A stretch of DNA of 64,000 nucleotides from JAEUOS01 sp964470865 (GTDB lineage Bacteria; Pseudomonadota; Gammaproteobacteria; Burkholderiales; JAEUOS01): contig CAYYFR010000004.1 of the NCBI GenBank assembly GCA_964470865.1, positions 1 to 64,000 on the forward strand. Direction: 5' to 3'. Positions 9,453 through 18,887 of the stretch are shown here, one piece after another; the stretch's first letter is position 1, and the number at the start of each line of letters is the position of its first letter. The notes beneath the pieces were generated by a model. The model made no database searches. It was not told the origin of the DNA and saw only the letters and a list, made by a program, of their open reading frames with translations. The translations under genes and the position numbers were made by a program.

Positions 9453-11234
9453 TCAGGACGCTGCACGTTCGGTCGCATACTGGATGCGGTAGAGGTTGGC
9501 GTAGATGCCGTCGCGGGCCAGCAGTTCGGCGTGGGTGCCGGTCTCCATCACGTGGCCCTGGTCAAGTACCACGATGCGCTGCGCGTTCTCGATGGTCGAG
9601 AGCCGATGCGCGATCACCAGGGTGGTGCGGTCTTGCATCAATACATCGAGCGCGGCCTGCACCGCGCGCTCGGATTCTGAGTCGAGCGCGGAGGTGGCCT
9701 CGTCGAGAATGAGCACCGGCGCGTTCTTCAGCAGCGCGCGGGCGATCGCCAGGCGCTGGCGCTGCCCGCCCGACAGGCGCACGCCGTTCTCGCCGATCAG
9801 CGTATCCAGGCCCTGCGGCATCTGTTGGATGAAACCCATCGCGTGCGCGGCAACGGCGGCGCCGACGATGTCTTCGCGCGTTGCGTTCTGCCGGCTGCCG
9901 TAGGCGATGTTGGCGGCCACCGTGTCGTTGAACAGCACCACATCCTGCGACACCAATGCCAGGTTTTCGCGCAGCGAGGCCAGGGTCAGGTCGGCCAAAT
10001 CAATGCCGTCCAACAGGATGTTGCCGGACTGCGGGTGAAAAAAGCGCGGGATCAGGTTGGCCAGGGTGGTCTTGCCGCCGCCCGAGGAGCCGACCAGCGC
10101 CACCGTCTCGCCCGGCGCGATATCGAGCGTGATACGCGACAGCGCGGGGCGTTCGGCATTCGGGTAGGTGAAGCTGACATCCCTGAACGACAGGGCGCCG
10201 CGTGCGCGTGCCAGAACGCGGCTGCCGCGATCGTCCTCCTCCTGCTCGTCGAGCAGCGTAAACACCGATTCGGCGGCGGCCAGCCCGCGCTGCAGCGGCG
10301 CATTGACATCCGCCAGGTGCTTCAATGGCGCCAGCAGCATCAGCATGGCGGTGATGAACGAGACAAAGCCGCCGACGGTGGTCTGGTCGTTGGACGATTG
10401 CAGGAGGGCGATCGCCACCACCACCGCCAGCGCGATGGCGGCAAACAACTGGGTGATCGGCACGCTGGCCGCCGCGGCGATGGTCTGGCGCATGTTGTAG
10501 CCGCGCAGGGCCGCGTTGGCCTGGTGGAAGCGCGCGTTCTCGTACTGTTCGCCACCGTATACCTTGACTACCTTGTGGGCGTCGATCGACTCGCCCAGCA
10601 CATGGGTGATGTCGCCCATGGCGCGCTGGGCGCCGCGGCTCATGCTGCGCAGGCGCTTGGAAAACAGCCGGATCACCAACGCGGAAAGCGGGATGATGGC
10701 CAGCGCCACCAAAGTCAGGCGCCAGTTCTCATACAGGAGCCAGGCGAACAGCGCCACCACGGTGAGCGAATCACGCACCAGCACGGTAAGCACGGTGGTG
10801 GCCGCGCTGGTGACATTGTTGACATCGAAGGCAATGCGCGAGATCAGGGTGCCCGAGGACTGGTTGTTGTAGAAGGCCGTAGGCAGGCGGATCATGCGTG
10901 CGAACATGGCGTCGCGCATGTCCATCAGGATGCGGTTCGAGACCCAGGCCAGGATATACGAGGTGGTAAAGGTGATGATGCCGCGCAACAGGAAAATGCC
11001 GACCAGCGCCAGTGGAATCCAGGTCATGCTGGCACGGTCGCGGCCGCCGAAGCCATCGTTGAGCATCGGCTTCATCAGTGCCGGGAACAGCGGTTCGGTC
11101 AGGGCCGCCAGCGCCATGCCCAGGAGGCCCAGGGCAAACACCGCGCGATACGGCGCCACATAGCCAAGCAAGCGCCGATAGAGCTGGGCGCTGGTTTGGA
11201 GAGTGCTGGCCCTGCCGGTGTCCGGCGCTGTCAT
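9453..11234 (-). CDS. msbA: Lipid A/lipopolysaccharide core flippase MsbA (ABC transporter)
   Basis: A 593-residue half-transporter: an N-terminal membrane domain with six predicted helices (about residues 25-310) and a C-terminal ATPase. The ATPase has Walker A GSSGGGKTT, the Q-loop VSQDVVLF, the signature LSGGQRQRLAIARA, Walker B VLILDEATSALD and the switch His in VIAHRLS. MsbA flips core-lipid A across the inner membrane using ATP. The position among core glycosyltransferase genes supports MsbA over a generic peptide exporter. The ATG at 11234 starts just before the conserved region; a longer in-frame extension would run through the upstream glycosyltransferase gene. Confidence 0.93.
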   Translation of the reverse strand: MTAPDTGRASTLQTSAQLYRRLLGYVAPYRAVFALGLLGMALAALTEPLFPALMKPMLNDGFGGRDRASMTWIPLALVGIFLLRGIITFTTSYILAWVSNRILMDMRDAMFARMIRLPTAFYNNQSSGTLISRIAFDVNNVTSAATTVLTVLVRDSLTVVALFAWLLYENWRLTLVALAIIPLSALVIRLFSKRLRSMSRGAQRAMGDITHVLGESIDAHKVVKVYGGEQYENARFHQANAALRGYNMRQTIAAAASVPITQLFAAIALAVVVAIALLQSSNDQTTVGGFVSFITAMLMLLAPLKHLADVNAPLQRGLAAAESVFTLLDEQEEDDRGSRVLARARGALSFRDVSFTYPNAERPALSRITLDIAPGETVALVGSSGGGKTTLANLIPRFFHPQSGNILLDGIDLADLTLASLRENLALVSQDVVLFNDTVAANIAYGSRQNATREDIVGAAVAAHAMGFIQQMPQGLDTLIGENGVRLSGGQRQRLAIARALLKNAPVLILDEATSALDSESERAVQAALDVLMQDRTTLVIAHRLSTIENAQRIVVLDQGHVMETGTHAELLARDGIYANLYRIQYATERAAS

Positions 11235-11307
11235 GGAAGGTGTCTTGCGCCTGGTTCGCTTTGGGCGGGACGGGGTTTGATGGGGGCTCAATGCCAAGAG
11301 CGCGATT

Positions 11308-12441
11308 TTACCCGGCGGGCGCGAGCGTTCCGTACAAGTCGAGCAGTTGCGCGGCCATCGCGTCTTGTGAAAGGTGCGCCACGCTGGCGCGCGCGGCGCC
11401 AGCCATGGCGGCGGCCCGGCCGGGTTGCGCCAGGCTGGCCAGTGCCGCTGCCATGCCGGCGGCATCGAGCGCGTCGACCACGAAGCCATTGCTGCCCGCG
11501 GTGACCAGCTCTTGCGCACCGCACTGGAGGGTGGTGAGCAGCGGCAGGCCGCTGGCCAACGCTTCCAGCGCGGCGTTGGGCATCGGGTCGTAGAGCGTGG
11601 GCAGCACGAAAGCGTCGGCAGCGCCGTACAGCAGCGGCAGATCATCGCGTGAGCCGAGGAAATGGGTACGAGCGGCGATACCCAGGCGCGCGGCCAGGCT
11701 GCGGTAACGGCCGTGGTGCTTGTCGGTGCCGGCCACCAGCACGTGCGCAGCGGTGCCCGCTTGGGCCACTGCATGCAGCAGGCGTGCCACGCCCTTGCGT
11801 TCGAAGCCGGAGCCGGCGTAGAGGAACACGGGCGCGTGCGGCGGCAGTCCGAGCAGGCTGCGGGTGCTTGCGCGCAGCGCGCGATGGCGCGGGTGAAAGC
11901 GTTCGAGGTCGATGCCGTTGTAGATGACCTTGAGTCTGGCCGCATCAAGGCCGAAGCGTGCGGCGATGTCGTCGCGTACCATCGCCGAATTGCAGATCAC
12001 CGCGCGCAAGCCGCGGTGCGCGAACATTTCACGTTCGGCCGCCAGCACATAGCGATGATAGGGATTGGCGGCAATGGCGAAGCGACGGAAGGCCGGCAGG
12101 GCGCGCGCGCGTTGCTCGAGCCAGGATGCATGCACGCCGTCACCGGCGCGATACAGCATGATGCCGGGAATGCGCTCATGGCTCTGGACGATGTCGAAGT
12201 GGCGACCGGGCGCGGCCAGGCAACTCGCTACTGCTGCGGCGAAAGCTTGGTCGCGGCCAAGCGAGGTGCGGTAGGCGGGATTGCATTCGATGAAATGCAC
12301 GCCGGGCCGCGTCTGCCACTGCCGCGCGATGACGCTCAGTTCCACCTTGCGGGTGGCGGCCAGCGCATCGAGCGCGCGCTCGATGAATTGCTCGGCGCCC
12401 CCGTACGGGTTGTACTTCTGCCGGACGATGGCGAGCTTCAC
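11308..12441 (-). CDS. Glycosyltransferase, WaaG-like (family 4)
   Basis: A 377-residue GT-B protein resembling LPS core glucosyltransferase I (WaaG/RfaG): MKLAIVRQKYNPYGGAEQF at the N-terminus, HFDIVQSHERIPG, then KVIYNGIDLERFHP, LYAGSGFERKGV, and VLPTLYDPMPNAALEALASGLP with the paired-Glu region. The start codon is GTG and overlaps the stop of the upstream heptosyltransferase gene as GTGA, pointing to translational coupling. WaaG adds the first glucose to inner-core heptose in enteric bacteria; the same donor here is inference, so I give no symbol. A 73-base gap separates it from msbA. Confidence 0.85.
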   Translation of the reverse strand: MKLAIVRQKYNPYGGAEQFIERALDALAATRKVELSVIARQWQTRPGVHFIECNPAYRTSLGRDQAFAAAVASCLAAPGRHFDIVQSHERIPGIMLYRAGDGVHASWLEQRARALPAFRRFAIAANPYHRYVLAAEREMFAHRGLRAVICNSAMVRDDIAARFGLDAARLKVIYNGIDLERFHPRHRALRASTRSLLGLPPHAPVFLYAGSGFERKGVARLLHAVAQAGTAAHVLVAGTDKHHGRYRSLAARLGIAARTHFLGSRDDLPLLYGAADAFVLPTLYDPMPNAALEALASGLPLLTTLQCGAQELVTAGSNGFVVDALDAAGMAAALASLAQPGRAAAMAGAARASVAHLSQDAMAAQLLDLYGTLAPAG

Positions 12442-13553
12442 GTCGCTTCGTTGAGCAGTGAGCGCACTTCATCGAGCACGCGCGCCACCGGCAGGGTGGT
12501 CAGGCACTCGCTGACCTTGCTGCCACCGCAACCGTCGTTGCCGCACGGACGGCAGGGATGACGGGTGGAGCTGACGATGCGGTGCGCATTGCGCCAGGGC
12601 CCCCACTCGATCTCGCCGGACGGCCCGAACAGTGCCAGCGCCGGTGTGCCCATGGCGCTGGCGATGTGCATGGGCGCCGAGTCGACGCCGATGAAGGCGC
12701 GCGCGCGCGCGGTCAGCGCCGCCAGTTCCTTGAGCGTCAGGCGTCCGGACAGGTCGACGATCGGCGTGCCGGCATGCGCCTTGATCGCCGCCACCAGCGC
12801 CAGTTCGGCCGGCGCCGGACCTGCGGTCATGACGATGCGATGGCCGTCCTGCGCCAGCTTGTCGATCAGCTGCGCGGTGTTCTGCGCCGGCCAGGTCTTG
12901 AACATCCAGCGCGAGGCCGGATGGACCTGGATGAAGCCGCGGTCCGCCAGGCCATGCCCGCGCAGCAGGGCGGCTACGCAGGCCTCGGCTTCGGCACCGG
13001 GCACCAATGTGAGGGCGCGCGCGTCTTCGTGCGGGGCCAGTCCCAGGCGTCGCAGCGCGTCCAGATTGACTTCGACGGTGTGGCGCGTGTTGCCGAGCCT
13101 GGGCGGCGCGTAAAGATGACTGAAGGCTTGGTTCCACATCGGGTCGTCGCCACGCGCGCGCGGCGCCACGCGGATGCCGGCGCCCAGGGTCTTGGCCAGC
13201 CACATGCCGCGCCGGTGTTCGGTCAAGTGGATGAGCAGGTCGTAGCGGCGCGCGCGCAGGGTGCGCCACAGTTGCCACTCGGCGCTGGCGCGGCTCAACC
13301 AGCCGGCGCTCTTCCACTTGCGGTCAATCAGGTGCAGGCGTGCGATCGCCGGGTGGCCGGACAGCATCTCGGCGGTATCGGCATACACCAGTGCATCGAG
13401 CTCAACATGCGGCGCATGCTGCCTGAGCACCGAGAACACCGGGGAGCTCAGCAATACATCGCCATGATGACGCAGCTTGATGACCAGTGCGCGCCGCACT
13501 TGCGACAAATCGGCGGCGTCGGCCGGCGCCAGGCTCGTGGTCGGCGCGCTCAA
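12438..13553 (-). CDS. Lipopolysaccharide heptosyltransferase (WaaQ/heptosyltransferase III-like)
   Basis: A 371-residue family 9 glycosyltransferase. It has the N-terminal RRALVIKLRHHGDVLLSSP acceptor strand, IQVHPASRWMFKTWP, and IGVDSAPMHIASAMGTPALALFGPSG, the classic donor-site stretch; the KTW segment is typical of the heptosyltransferase III group. The only start near the dnaE stop is a TTG at 13553, overlapping it as TTGA; a GTG 18 codons further in (before RRALVIKL) is the main alternative and would remove a low-complexity N-terminus. It is the first core gene after dnaE, and its product should add a heptose in the inner core. Confidence 0.87.
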   Translation of the reverse strand: MSAPTTSLAPADAADLSQVRRALVIKLRHHGDVLLSSPVFSVLRQHAPHVELDALVYADTAEMLSGHPAIARLHLIDRKWKSAGWLSRASAEWQLWRTLRARRYDLLIHLTEHRRGMWLAKTLGAGIRVAPRARGDDPMWNQAFSHLYAPPRLGNTRHTVEVNLDALRRLGLAPHEDARALTLVPGAEAEACVAALLRGHGLADRGFIQVHPASRWMFKTWPAQNTAQLIDKLAQDGHRIVMTAGPAPAELALVAAIKAHAGTPIVDLSGRLTLKELAALTARARAFIGVDSAPMHIASAMGTPALALFGPSGEIEWGPWRNAHRIVSSTRHPCRPCGNDGCGGSKVSECLTTLPVARVLDEVRSLLNEAT

Positions 13554-16500
13554 TAGAGGATTTCCGCACCCGCCGGCGTGAGCCAGTCGCGCAGCACCTT
13601 GAGCAACTCGTCGCGCGGGGTGATGCGCCAGTCGTCCGGCAGGTCGATGGTGCAGCGCGCCTGGCCGTTGTCGTAGTCGATCGACACCGGGCAGGAACCG
13701 TTGCGATACGGGCCCAGGAGGTCCATCAGCTTGCGGGTATTGGCCTGGCCATTGAGCGTAAGCCTGAGGCCGCGACCGTGATGGCGCCGCATGTCGGCAA
13801 GGCTCATGATGCGCTCGGCCGCTATGCGCACGCCGCCGGAGAAGCGGTCGTCACGCACCTTGCCGGCGATCACCAGCAGTTCGTCGGGCTTGAGGATGTC
13901 GCGGTGGGCGTCGAACAGTTCCTGGAACAGGGTGACTTCGATCCTGGCGCTGCCGTCGTCAAGCTCTAAGATGATCATCTTGCCGCGCCTTGTCATGGCG
14001 GTGCGCAATTGCGCCACCACGCCTGCCAGCAACTGCACATCGTCGCGCGGCTGCAGCGCCGACAGAGGTGCCTTCACCATGCGCCGCACTTCGTGGGCGT
14101 AAGCGTCGAACAGGTGGCCCGAAAAAAAGTAGCCGAGCGCCAGCTTTTCGTTGAGCAGGCGATCGCGCATGGTCCATTTGAGGGTATGCAGCAGATCGGG
14201 TTCGCGCGCCGCTTCGTCGGTGCCGCCGAACAGGCTCACCTGCGAGGCGCTCTGCTCGGCCTGTTCCGCCGCTTCCATGGCGATGCCGACCGAGGCGAAC
14301 AGCGCCGCACGATCCTTTTCGATGCTGTCGAAGGCGCCGGCGCGCACCAGTGATTCGATGGTACGCCGGTTGACCAGGCGCTTGTCGACGCGTCGGCAGA
14401 AGTCGAACAGGCTTTCGAACGGCGCCTCGCTGCGCGCCGCGATGATCGATGCGATCGCCGCCTCACCGCTGCCCTTGATGCTGCCCAGGCCGTAGCGCAG
14501 GGTGGTCGGGTTCACCGGGCGGAAGCGGTACTCCGCCAGGTTTACGTCCGGCGCCAGGATGGTGACAGCGTTGGCGCGTGCGTCGGCCGCCAGAATCTGC
14601 ACCTTGTCGGTATCGTCCATGGTGGCCGACATGTTGGCGGCGAAGAAAGCCGCCGGATGATGTGCCTTCAGATAGGCGGTGTGATAGGCCAGGAGCGCGT
14701 AGGCGGCCGCATGCGACTTGTTGAAGCCGTAGCCGGCGAATTTTTCCATCAGGTCGAAGATCTCGTCGGCGGTCTCGACCGACAAGCCATTGGCGGCGGC
14801 GCCGTCGCGGAAGATCTGCCGGTGCTTGGCCATTTCCTCGGCATTTTTCTTGCCCATGGCGCGGCGCAGCAGGTCGGCGCCGCCCAGCGAATAACGGCCG
14901 ACGATCTGCGCCATCTGCATCACCTGCTCCTGGTAGACCATGATGCCGTAGGTCTCGGAGAGGATCGATTCCACCCGCGGGTCGGGATAGGTGACGCGCT
15001 CCCGGCCATGCTTGCGTTCGATGAAGCTGGGAATCAGTTCCATCGGCCCCGGCCGGTACAGCGAGACCAGGGCGATGATGTCGTCGAAGCGGTCGGGCTT
15101 GGCACCGATCAGCATGTCGCGCATGCCACGCGATTCGAACTGGAAGACCGCGACCGTGTTGGCCTTCTTGAACACCTCGTAGGCACCGGCGTCTTCAAGC
15201 CCCAGGCGCGCGCAACTGAAGTCCGCCTGTTCAGGGTGCAGTTCGCGGATGTAGCGTTCGGCCCAATCGAGGATGGTCAGGGTGGTCAGGCCCAGGAAGT
15301 CGAACTTCACCAGGCCGATGGCTTCGACATCGTCCTTGTCGAACTGGCTGATCACGCCCTCGGCGCCGCCCTGCGTATAGAGCGGGCAGAAGTCGGTCAG
15401 CTTGCCCGGCGCGATCAGCACGCCGCCGGCATGCTTGCCCACCGAGCGGGTGATGCCTTCGACCTGCTCGGCCAGCGACAACAGCTCCCGGACCTCTTCT
15501 TCGCGCTGTTCGCGCTGCGCCAGCACCGGCTCCATCTCGCGCGCCATCTTGATGGTGATGGTCTTGCCGGGCTGGAACGGGATCAGCTTGGCAATGCCGT
15601 CGCAAAAGCCGTAGCCCAGATCGAGCACGCGGCCGATGTCGCGCACCGCCGCCTTGGCGGCCATGGTGCCGAAGGTGGCGATCTGCGACACCGAATCGGT
15701 GCCGTACTTCTGCTTGACATAGTCGATCACGCGATCGCGCCCGGCTTCGCAGAAGTCGATATCGAAGTCGGGCATCGATACCCGTTCCGGATTGAGAAAG
15801 CGCTCGAAGAGCAGGTTGTAGGCCAGCGGATCGAGGTCGGTGATGCCAAGCGAATAGGCCACCAGCGAGCCGGCACCCGAACCGCGACCCGGCCCCACCG
15901 GCACAGCGTTTTTCTTGGCCCAGTTGATGAAGTCGGCGACGATCAGGAAGTAGCCCGGAAAGCCCATCTCGACGATGGTGGCGATCTCGAATTCCAGGCG
16001 CGCGGCGTAGCGCGGGCGTGCCGCCTCGCGCGCCGCCGCCGCCGGATAGAGGCTGGCCAGCCGCTCCTCCAGGCGTTCCCGCGACAACTGCGCCAGGTAG
16101 TGGTCGAGCGTTACCCCCGCCGGGGTCGGAAACAGCGGCAGTTTCGGCTTGCCCAGCACCAGTTCAAGGTTGCAGCGACGCGCGATCTCGACCGCGTTGG
16201 CGAGCGCTGCCGGAATGTCGCCGAAGCGCTGCGCCATCTGGTCCTGGGTCAGGAAATGCTGGTCTTCACCAAAGTGCTTCGGCCGCCGCTGGTCGCCCAG
16301 CATGTGGCCCTCGGCCACGCAGGTGCGCGCCTCATGGGCACGAAATTCGTCGGCTGCGGCGAATTGCACCGGATGGGTGGCCACCACCGGCAGGCGCAGG
16401 CGCGACCCGAGCGCCACCATGCGGCGCAACAGCGCTTCGTTGGAAGCCCGTTGCGAAGGCGGCCCGGCGCGCTGGATTTCGAGGTAAAAGCGGTTCGGGA

Positions 16501-17005
16501 ACAGCACCGCCCATCCATTGGCCAGCGCCTCGGCTGCTTCCTTGTTGCCCGCCGCCAGGGCCTGGGCTATGTCGCCCGCTCCCGGCCCGCCCAATAGCCC
16601 CGACAGCGCGATCAGCCCGGCGCTGCCGCCTTCGGCATCACGCAGCCACAGCTTGTCGATCTCGGCGCGGCCCAGATGCTGGTTGCTCAGCCAGGCGCGC
16701 GACAGCAATGCGCACAGGCGCAGGTAACCCTGGTGCGAAGCGGCCAGCAGCAGCGCACGCGACGGCTTGTCGCGCTCCTGCGGGTTGCTGATCCACACAT
16801 CGGCGCCGATGATCGGCTTGACACCATTGGCGCGCGTCGCCTTGTAGAACTTGACCATGCCGAACAGGTTCGACAGGTCGGTGAGCCCCAGGGCGCCCAT
16901 GCCGTCAGCGACGGCGCGCGCCACGATGTCGTCGATGCGCGCGAGCCCGTCGGTCACCGAGTATTCCGAGTGCAGCCGGAGGTGGACGAAGCGGGGCGTG
17001 GACAT
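13550..17005 (-). CDS. dnaE: DNA polymerase III alpha subunit
   Basis: An 1151-residue replicative polymerase subunit. The N-terminal PHP domain begins with FVHLRLHSEYSVTDG (about residues 5-20); the catalytic palm contains PDFDIDFC with the metal-binding Asp pair; fingers and the tandem HhH and OB domains follow (VVAQLRTAMTRRGKM, LFDAHRDILKPDELL). The length matches DnaE1 of proteobacteria (about 1160). I chose the ATG at 17005 (MSTPRFVHLR) since it fits the family N-terminus. Its stop overlaps the start of the heptosyltransferase gene, so replication and LPS-core genes share a transcript here. Confidence 0.97.
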   Translation of the reverse strand: MSTPRFVHLRLHSEYSVTDGLARIDDIVARAVADGMGALGLTDLSNLFGMVKFYKATRANGVKPIIGADVWISNPQERDKPSRALLLAASHQGYLRLCALLSRAWLSNQHLGRAEIDKLWLRDAEGGSAGLIALSGLLGGPGAGDIAQALAAGNKEAAEALANGWAVLFPNRFYLEIQRAGPPSQRASNEALLRRMVALGSRLRLPVVATHPVQFAAADEFRAHEARTCVAEGHMLGDQRRPKHFGEDQHFLTQDQMAQRFGDIPAALANAVEIARRCNLELVLGKPKLPLFPTPAGVTLDHYLAQLSRERLEERLASLYPAAAAREAARPRYAARLEFEIATIVEMGFPGYFLIVADFINWAKKNAVPVGPGRGSGAGSLVAYSLGITDLDPLAYNLLFERFLNPERVSMPDFDIDFCEAGRDRVIDYVKQKYGTDSVSQIATFGTMAAKAAVRDIGRVLDLGYGFCDGIAKLIPFQPGKTITIKMAREMEPVLAQREQREEEVRELLSLAEQVEGITRSVGKHAGGVLIAPGKLTDFCPLYTQGGAEGVISQFDKDDVEAIGLVKFDFLGLTTLTILDWAERYIRELHPEQADFSCARLGLEDAGAYEVFKKANTVAVFQFESRGMRDMLIGAKPDRFDDIIALVSLYRPGPMELIPSFIERKHGRERVTYPDPRVESILSETYGIMVYQEQVMQMAQIVGRYSLGGADLLRRAMGKKNAEEMAKHRQIFRDGAAANGLSVETADEIFDLMEKFAGYGFNKSHAAAYALLAYHTAYLKAHHPAAFFAANMSATMDDTDKVQILAADARANAVTILAPDVNLAEYRFRPVNPTTLRYGLGSIKGSGEAAIASIIAARSEAPFESLFDFCRRVDKRLVNRRTIESLVRAGAFDSIEKDRAALFASVGIAMEAAEQAEQSASQVSLFGGTDEAAREPDLLHTLKWTMRDRLLNEKLALGYFFSGHLFDAYAHEVRRMVKAPLSALQPRDDVQLLAGVVAQLRTAMTRRGKMIILELDDGSARIEVTLFQELFDAHRDILKPDELLVIAGKVRDDRFSGGVRIAAERIMSLADMRRHHGRGLRLTLNGQANTRKLMDLLGPYRNGSCPVSIDYDNGQARCTIDLPDDWRITPRDELLKVLRDWLTPAGAEILY

Positions 17006-17093
17006 GGCATGGATTTTACGCGCCTTGGGGCCGCAATTCGCGGCTGGCCGATAATGGCCGCAGCGGGAAATCGACAAAATCCGGGAGGCAGCG

Positions 17094-17585
17094 ATGAATG
17101 CAGTTGTGGCGCTAAAGCTGGCGCTTTGCCTGGGCTTGTCTCTGGGCTTGGTCCCCAGGCGCAGCCAGCGCCTGGGGCCAGGGCTATCCGCTGCGACCCT
17201 TGCGTCTGGTAGTCGGCTTCACCCCTGGGGGCGGGGTCGACATCAATGCACGCATGCTGGCGGCGAAACTGGGCGAAATCGTGGGCCAGTCGGTGATCGT
17301 GGAAAACCGGCCGGTTCTTGACCGCGCTGATGTCCGGTGAGGTGGACCTGGTGTTTATCAACGTGTCGGCGATCCTGGCGCAGGTCAAGGCCGGCCGTCT
17401 GCGCGCACTTGCCGCCGCGGGTGCGCGGCGCTCCGACCTGATGCCCGAGGTGCCGACCCTGAAGGAGGCCGGCTCAGGGTGCGGAGCCGGTCGGCAATAC
17501 CCCGGAGGAGTTCGGCTCGCTGCTCAAGGAAGAGGTGGCCAAATGGCGCGAAGTGGTGCGTGCATCAGGCCTGAAGGTGGATTGA
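17094..17585 (+). pseudogene. Decayed Bug/TctC solute-binding protein
   Basis: Remnant of a tripartite tricarboxylate transporter receptor. A good ribosome site (GGGAGGC) and ATG at 17094 lead into a signal peptide; after a frameshift near 17145 the frame reads YPLRPLRLVVGFTPGGGVD and VGQSVIVENRP, the family N-terminus. About 115 residues are then missing: the sequence jumps near 17310 to MSGEVDLVFINVSAILAQV and PEVPTLKEAG in another frame. A second deletion near 17480 joins this to GAEPVGNTPEEFGSLL and the typical C-terminus ending at 17585. The parts keep their order, so this is one gene shortened by at least two deletions plus a frameshift, and not functional. Confidence 0.88.
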
Positions 17586-17588
17586 AGA

Positions 17589-18320
17589 TCAGCGGCCCGG
17601 CGGCGCCACCGCCGCACCCTCGATGCCGTGGCGCTTGAGCGCCGCCGCGATGAAGCCTGCGGCCTTGAGTTCCTCGATGAATGCCAGCAGGTATTCGCCG
17701 GCCGCCGCGCGCCCTTTCGGCGCTCCGATGGCCTGGCGAATCTCCATGAACTGTCCCGGCAGCAGGCGCAAGCCCGGCACCCGTTTGGCGTCGGCCTCGA
17801 GTTGCTGCTTCACCCCGCCCGCCACTTCCAGACCCTGTGCCAGAAAGCCGTCGATCACCTCCTGCGAGGAATGAAAGCGCACCAGCGTGGCGTGCTTGAG
17901 CTCGCGCGTCAGGAAAAGATCATAGGCGCTGCCCTTGCCCACCGCCACGCGATTTGCCGGCCGATCCACCTGCGCGTTGTCGGTCAAGGGGCTGTCCTGC
18001 TTCACCATGTAGGCGCCTGCTATCACCACGTAGGGCGCCGCGTAATCGATATCGACTGCGCGCGCCGGGTCGACGGCGAGGAAGGTGATGTCGCATGCGC
18101 CGGCCTTGACGGCCTCCACCGCCTTGGCCGCGGTGGCGCAAATCACCAATTCCGCGGGCACGCCCAGGCGGCGCGCCAGTTCGCGCGCGATGTCTACCGA
18201 GACGCCATGAGGTTCGGTGGCACCCGCGGCCAAGCCGGCCAACACCGGGTTGCCGATGTTGATGGTGGCGCGCAGCTTGCCTAGAGGTGCGAGAGTCGAG
18301 ATGATGAGGGATGGGGTCAT
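17589..18320 (-). CDS. Amino-acid-type ABC transporter substrate-binding protein
   Basis: A 243-residue family 3 solute-binding protein: RATINIGNPVLAG at the N-terminus, VSVDIARELARRLGVP (ligand-site strand), CDITFLAVDPARAVDIDYAAPYVVI, and a C-terminal LLAFIEELKAAGFIAAALKRHG helix. It has no clear signal peptide with the ATG at 18320; an in-frame extension upstream has no better one. This may mean a cytoplasmic or periplasm-independent role, as known for some orphan members, or a lost N-terminus. No permease or ATPase gene is nearby, so it is an orphan. It converges with the decayed TctC gene, whose stop is only 3 bases away. Confidence 0.75.
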   Translation of the reverse strand: MTPSLIISTLAPLGKLRATINIGNPVLAGLAAGATEPHGVSVDIARELARRLGVPAELVICATAAKAVEAVKAGACDITFLAVDPARAVDIDYAAPYVVIAGAYMVKQDSPLTDNAQVDRPANRVAVGKGSAYDLFLTRELKHATLVRFHSSQEVIDGFLAQGLEVAGGVKQQLEADAKRVPGLRLLPGQFMEIRQAIGAPKGRAAAGEYLLAFIEELKAAGFIAAALKRHGIEGAAVAPPGR

Positions 18321-18387
18321 GGCGGTCGAGAGGGGGCAGCGTAAGCTGCATTTGAGCACAGGCGCCCGGCATGTTTCCGCGCAACCA

Positions 18388-18880
18388 TCAGGGTGCAACC
18401 CAGTGAAATACGGGTTGCGTCATGAAATCCGCCAGCGTCACACCGTCACCCCCGACCAGCAATGTGCGTTGCGGCTTGAAAGACGCGTTGAACGCAGCCA
18501 GCCCGGAATGCGCAAGCGGCGCGCGGCCGCTCTTGACTTCTATCGCGGCCATGCTACTACCGGCGATGACGACGAAATCGACTTCTCGGTCAGGTTCGCG
18601 CCAGTAAGACACGCTGCAAAGTCCGCCAGCCACGGCGTTGGCAAGATGAGCGCCGACCGCAGATTCCACCAGGTGTCCCCAGAATTCGCGGTTGGCACGC
18701 GCCTGGTCGAGCGTCAAACCGCAAGTGGCGGTCATCAGTGCGGAATTGAGCACCTGCAGCTTGGGGCTGGAACCACGGCTGCGCGCGGCGTCGCCCGCAT
18801 GTTTGGGCAAGCCGCACACCATGCCGGCGCCGGCGAGCAACTGCAGGTAGTGCGCCAGCGTGGTGGTCGCTGCAAGGGTG
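18388..18880 (-). pseudogene. DUF4143 ATPase, C-terminal remnant
   Basis: The C-terminal half of an ATPase of the AAA_14/DUF4143 family. Recognisable pieces are TTLAHYLQLLAGAGMVCGL, the SPKLQVLNSALM segment (family consensus SPKxYxxDxGL), FWGHLVESAVGAHL and the nuclease-like VSYWREPDREVDFVV with IEVKSG, which resembles the PD-(D/E)xK core. The N-terminal AAA domain with Walker motifs is absent: upstream of about 18880 the frame reads unrelated sequence and meets a perfect palindrome. An in-frame ATG exists at 19011, giving a 207-residue product, but its first 50 residues do not belong to the family. I treat it as a truncated gene. Confidence 0.75.
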
Positions 18881-18887
18881 TTTGCAT

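Noticed and set aside
9825..11504. A 559-codon open frame on the plus strand opposite msbA
   Set aside because: Antisense shadow of msbA and the next glycosyltransferase; composition is Arg/Gln/His-rich and unlike a protein.
14657..16597. A 646-codon open frame on the plus strand opposite dnaE
   Set aside because: It is the antisense shadow of dnaE: rich in Arg, His and Gly with no family motif. High-GC coding DNA often gives such long frames.
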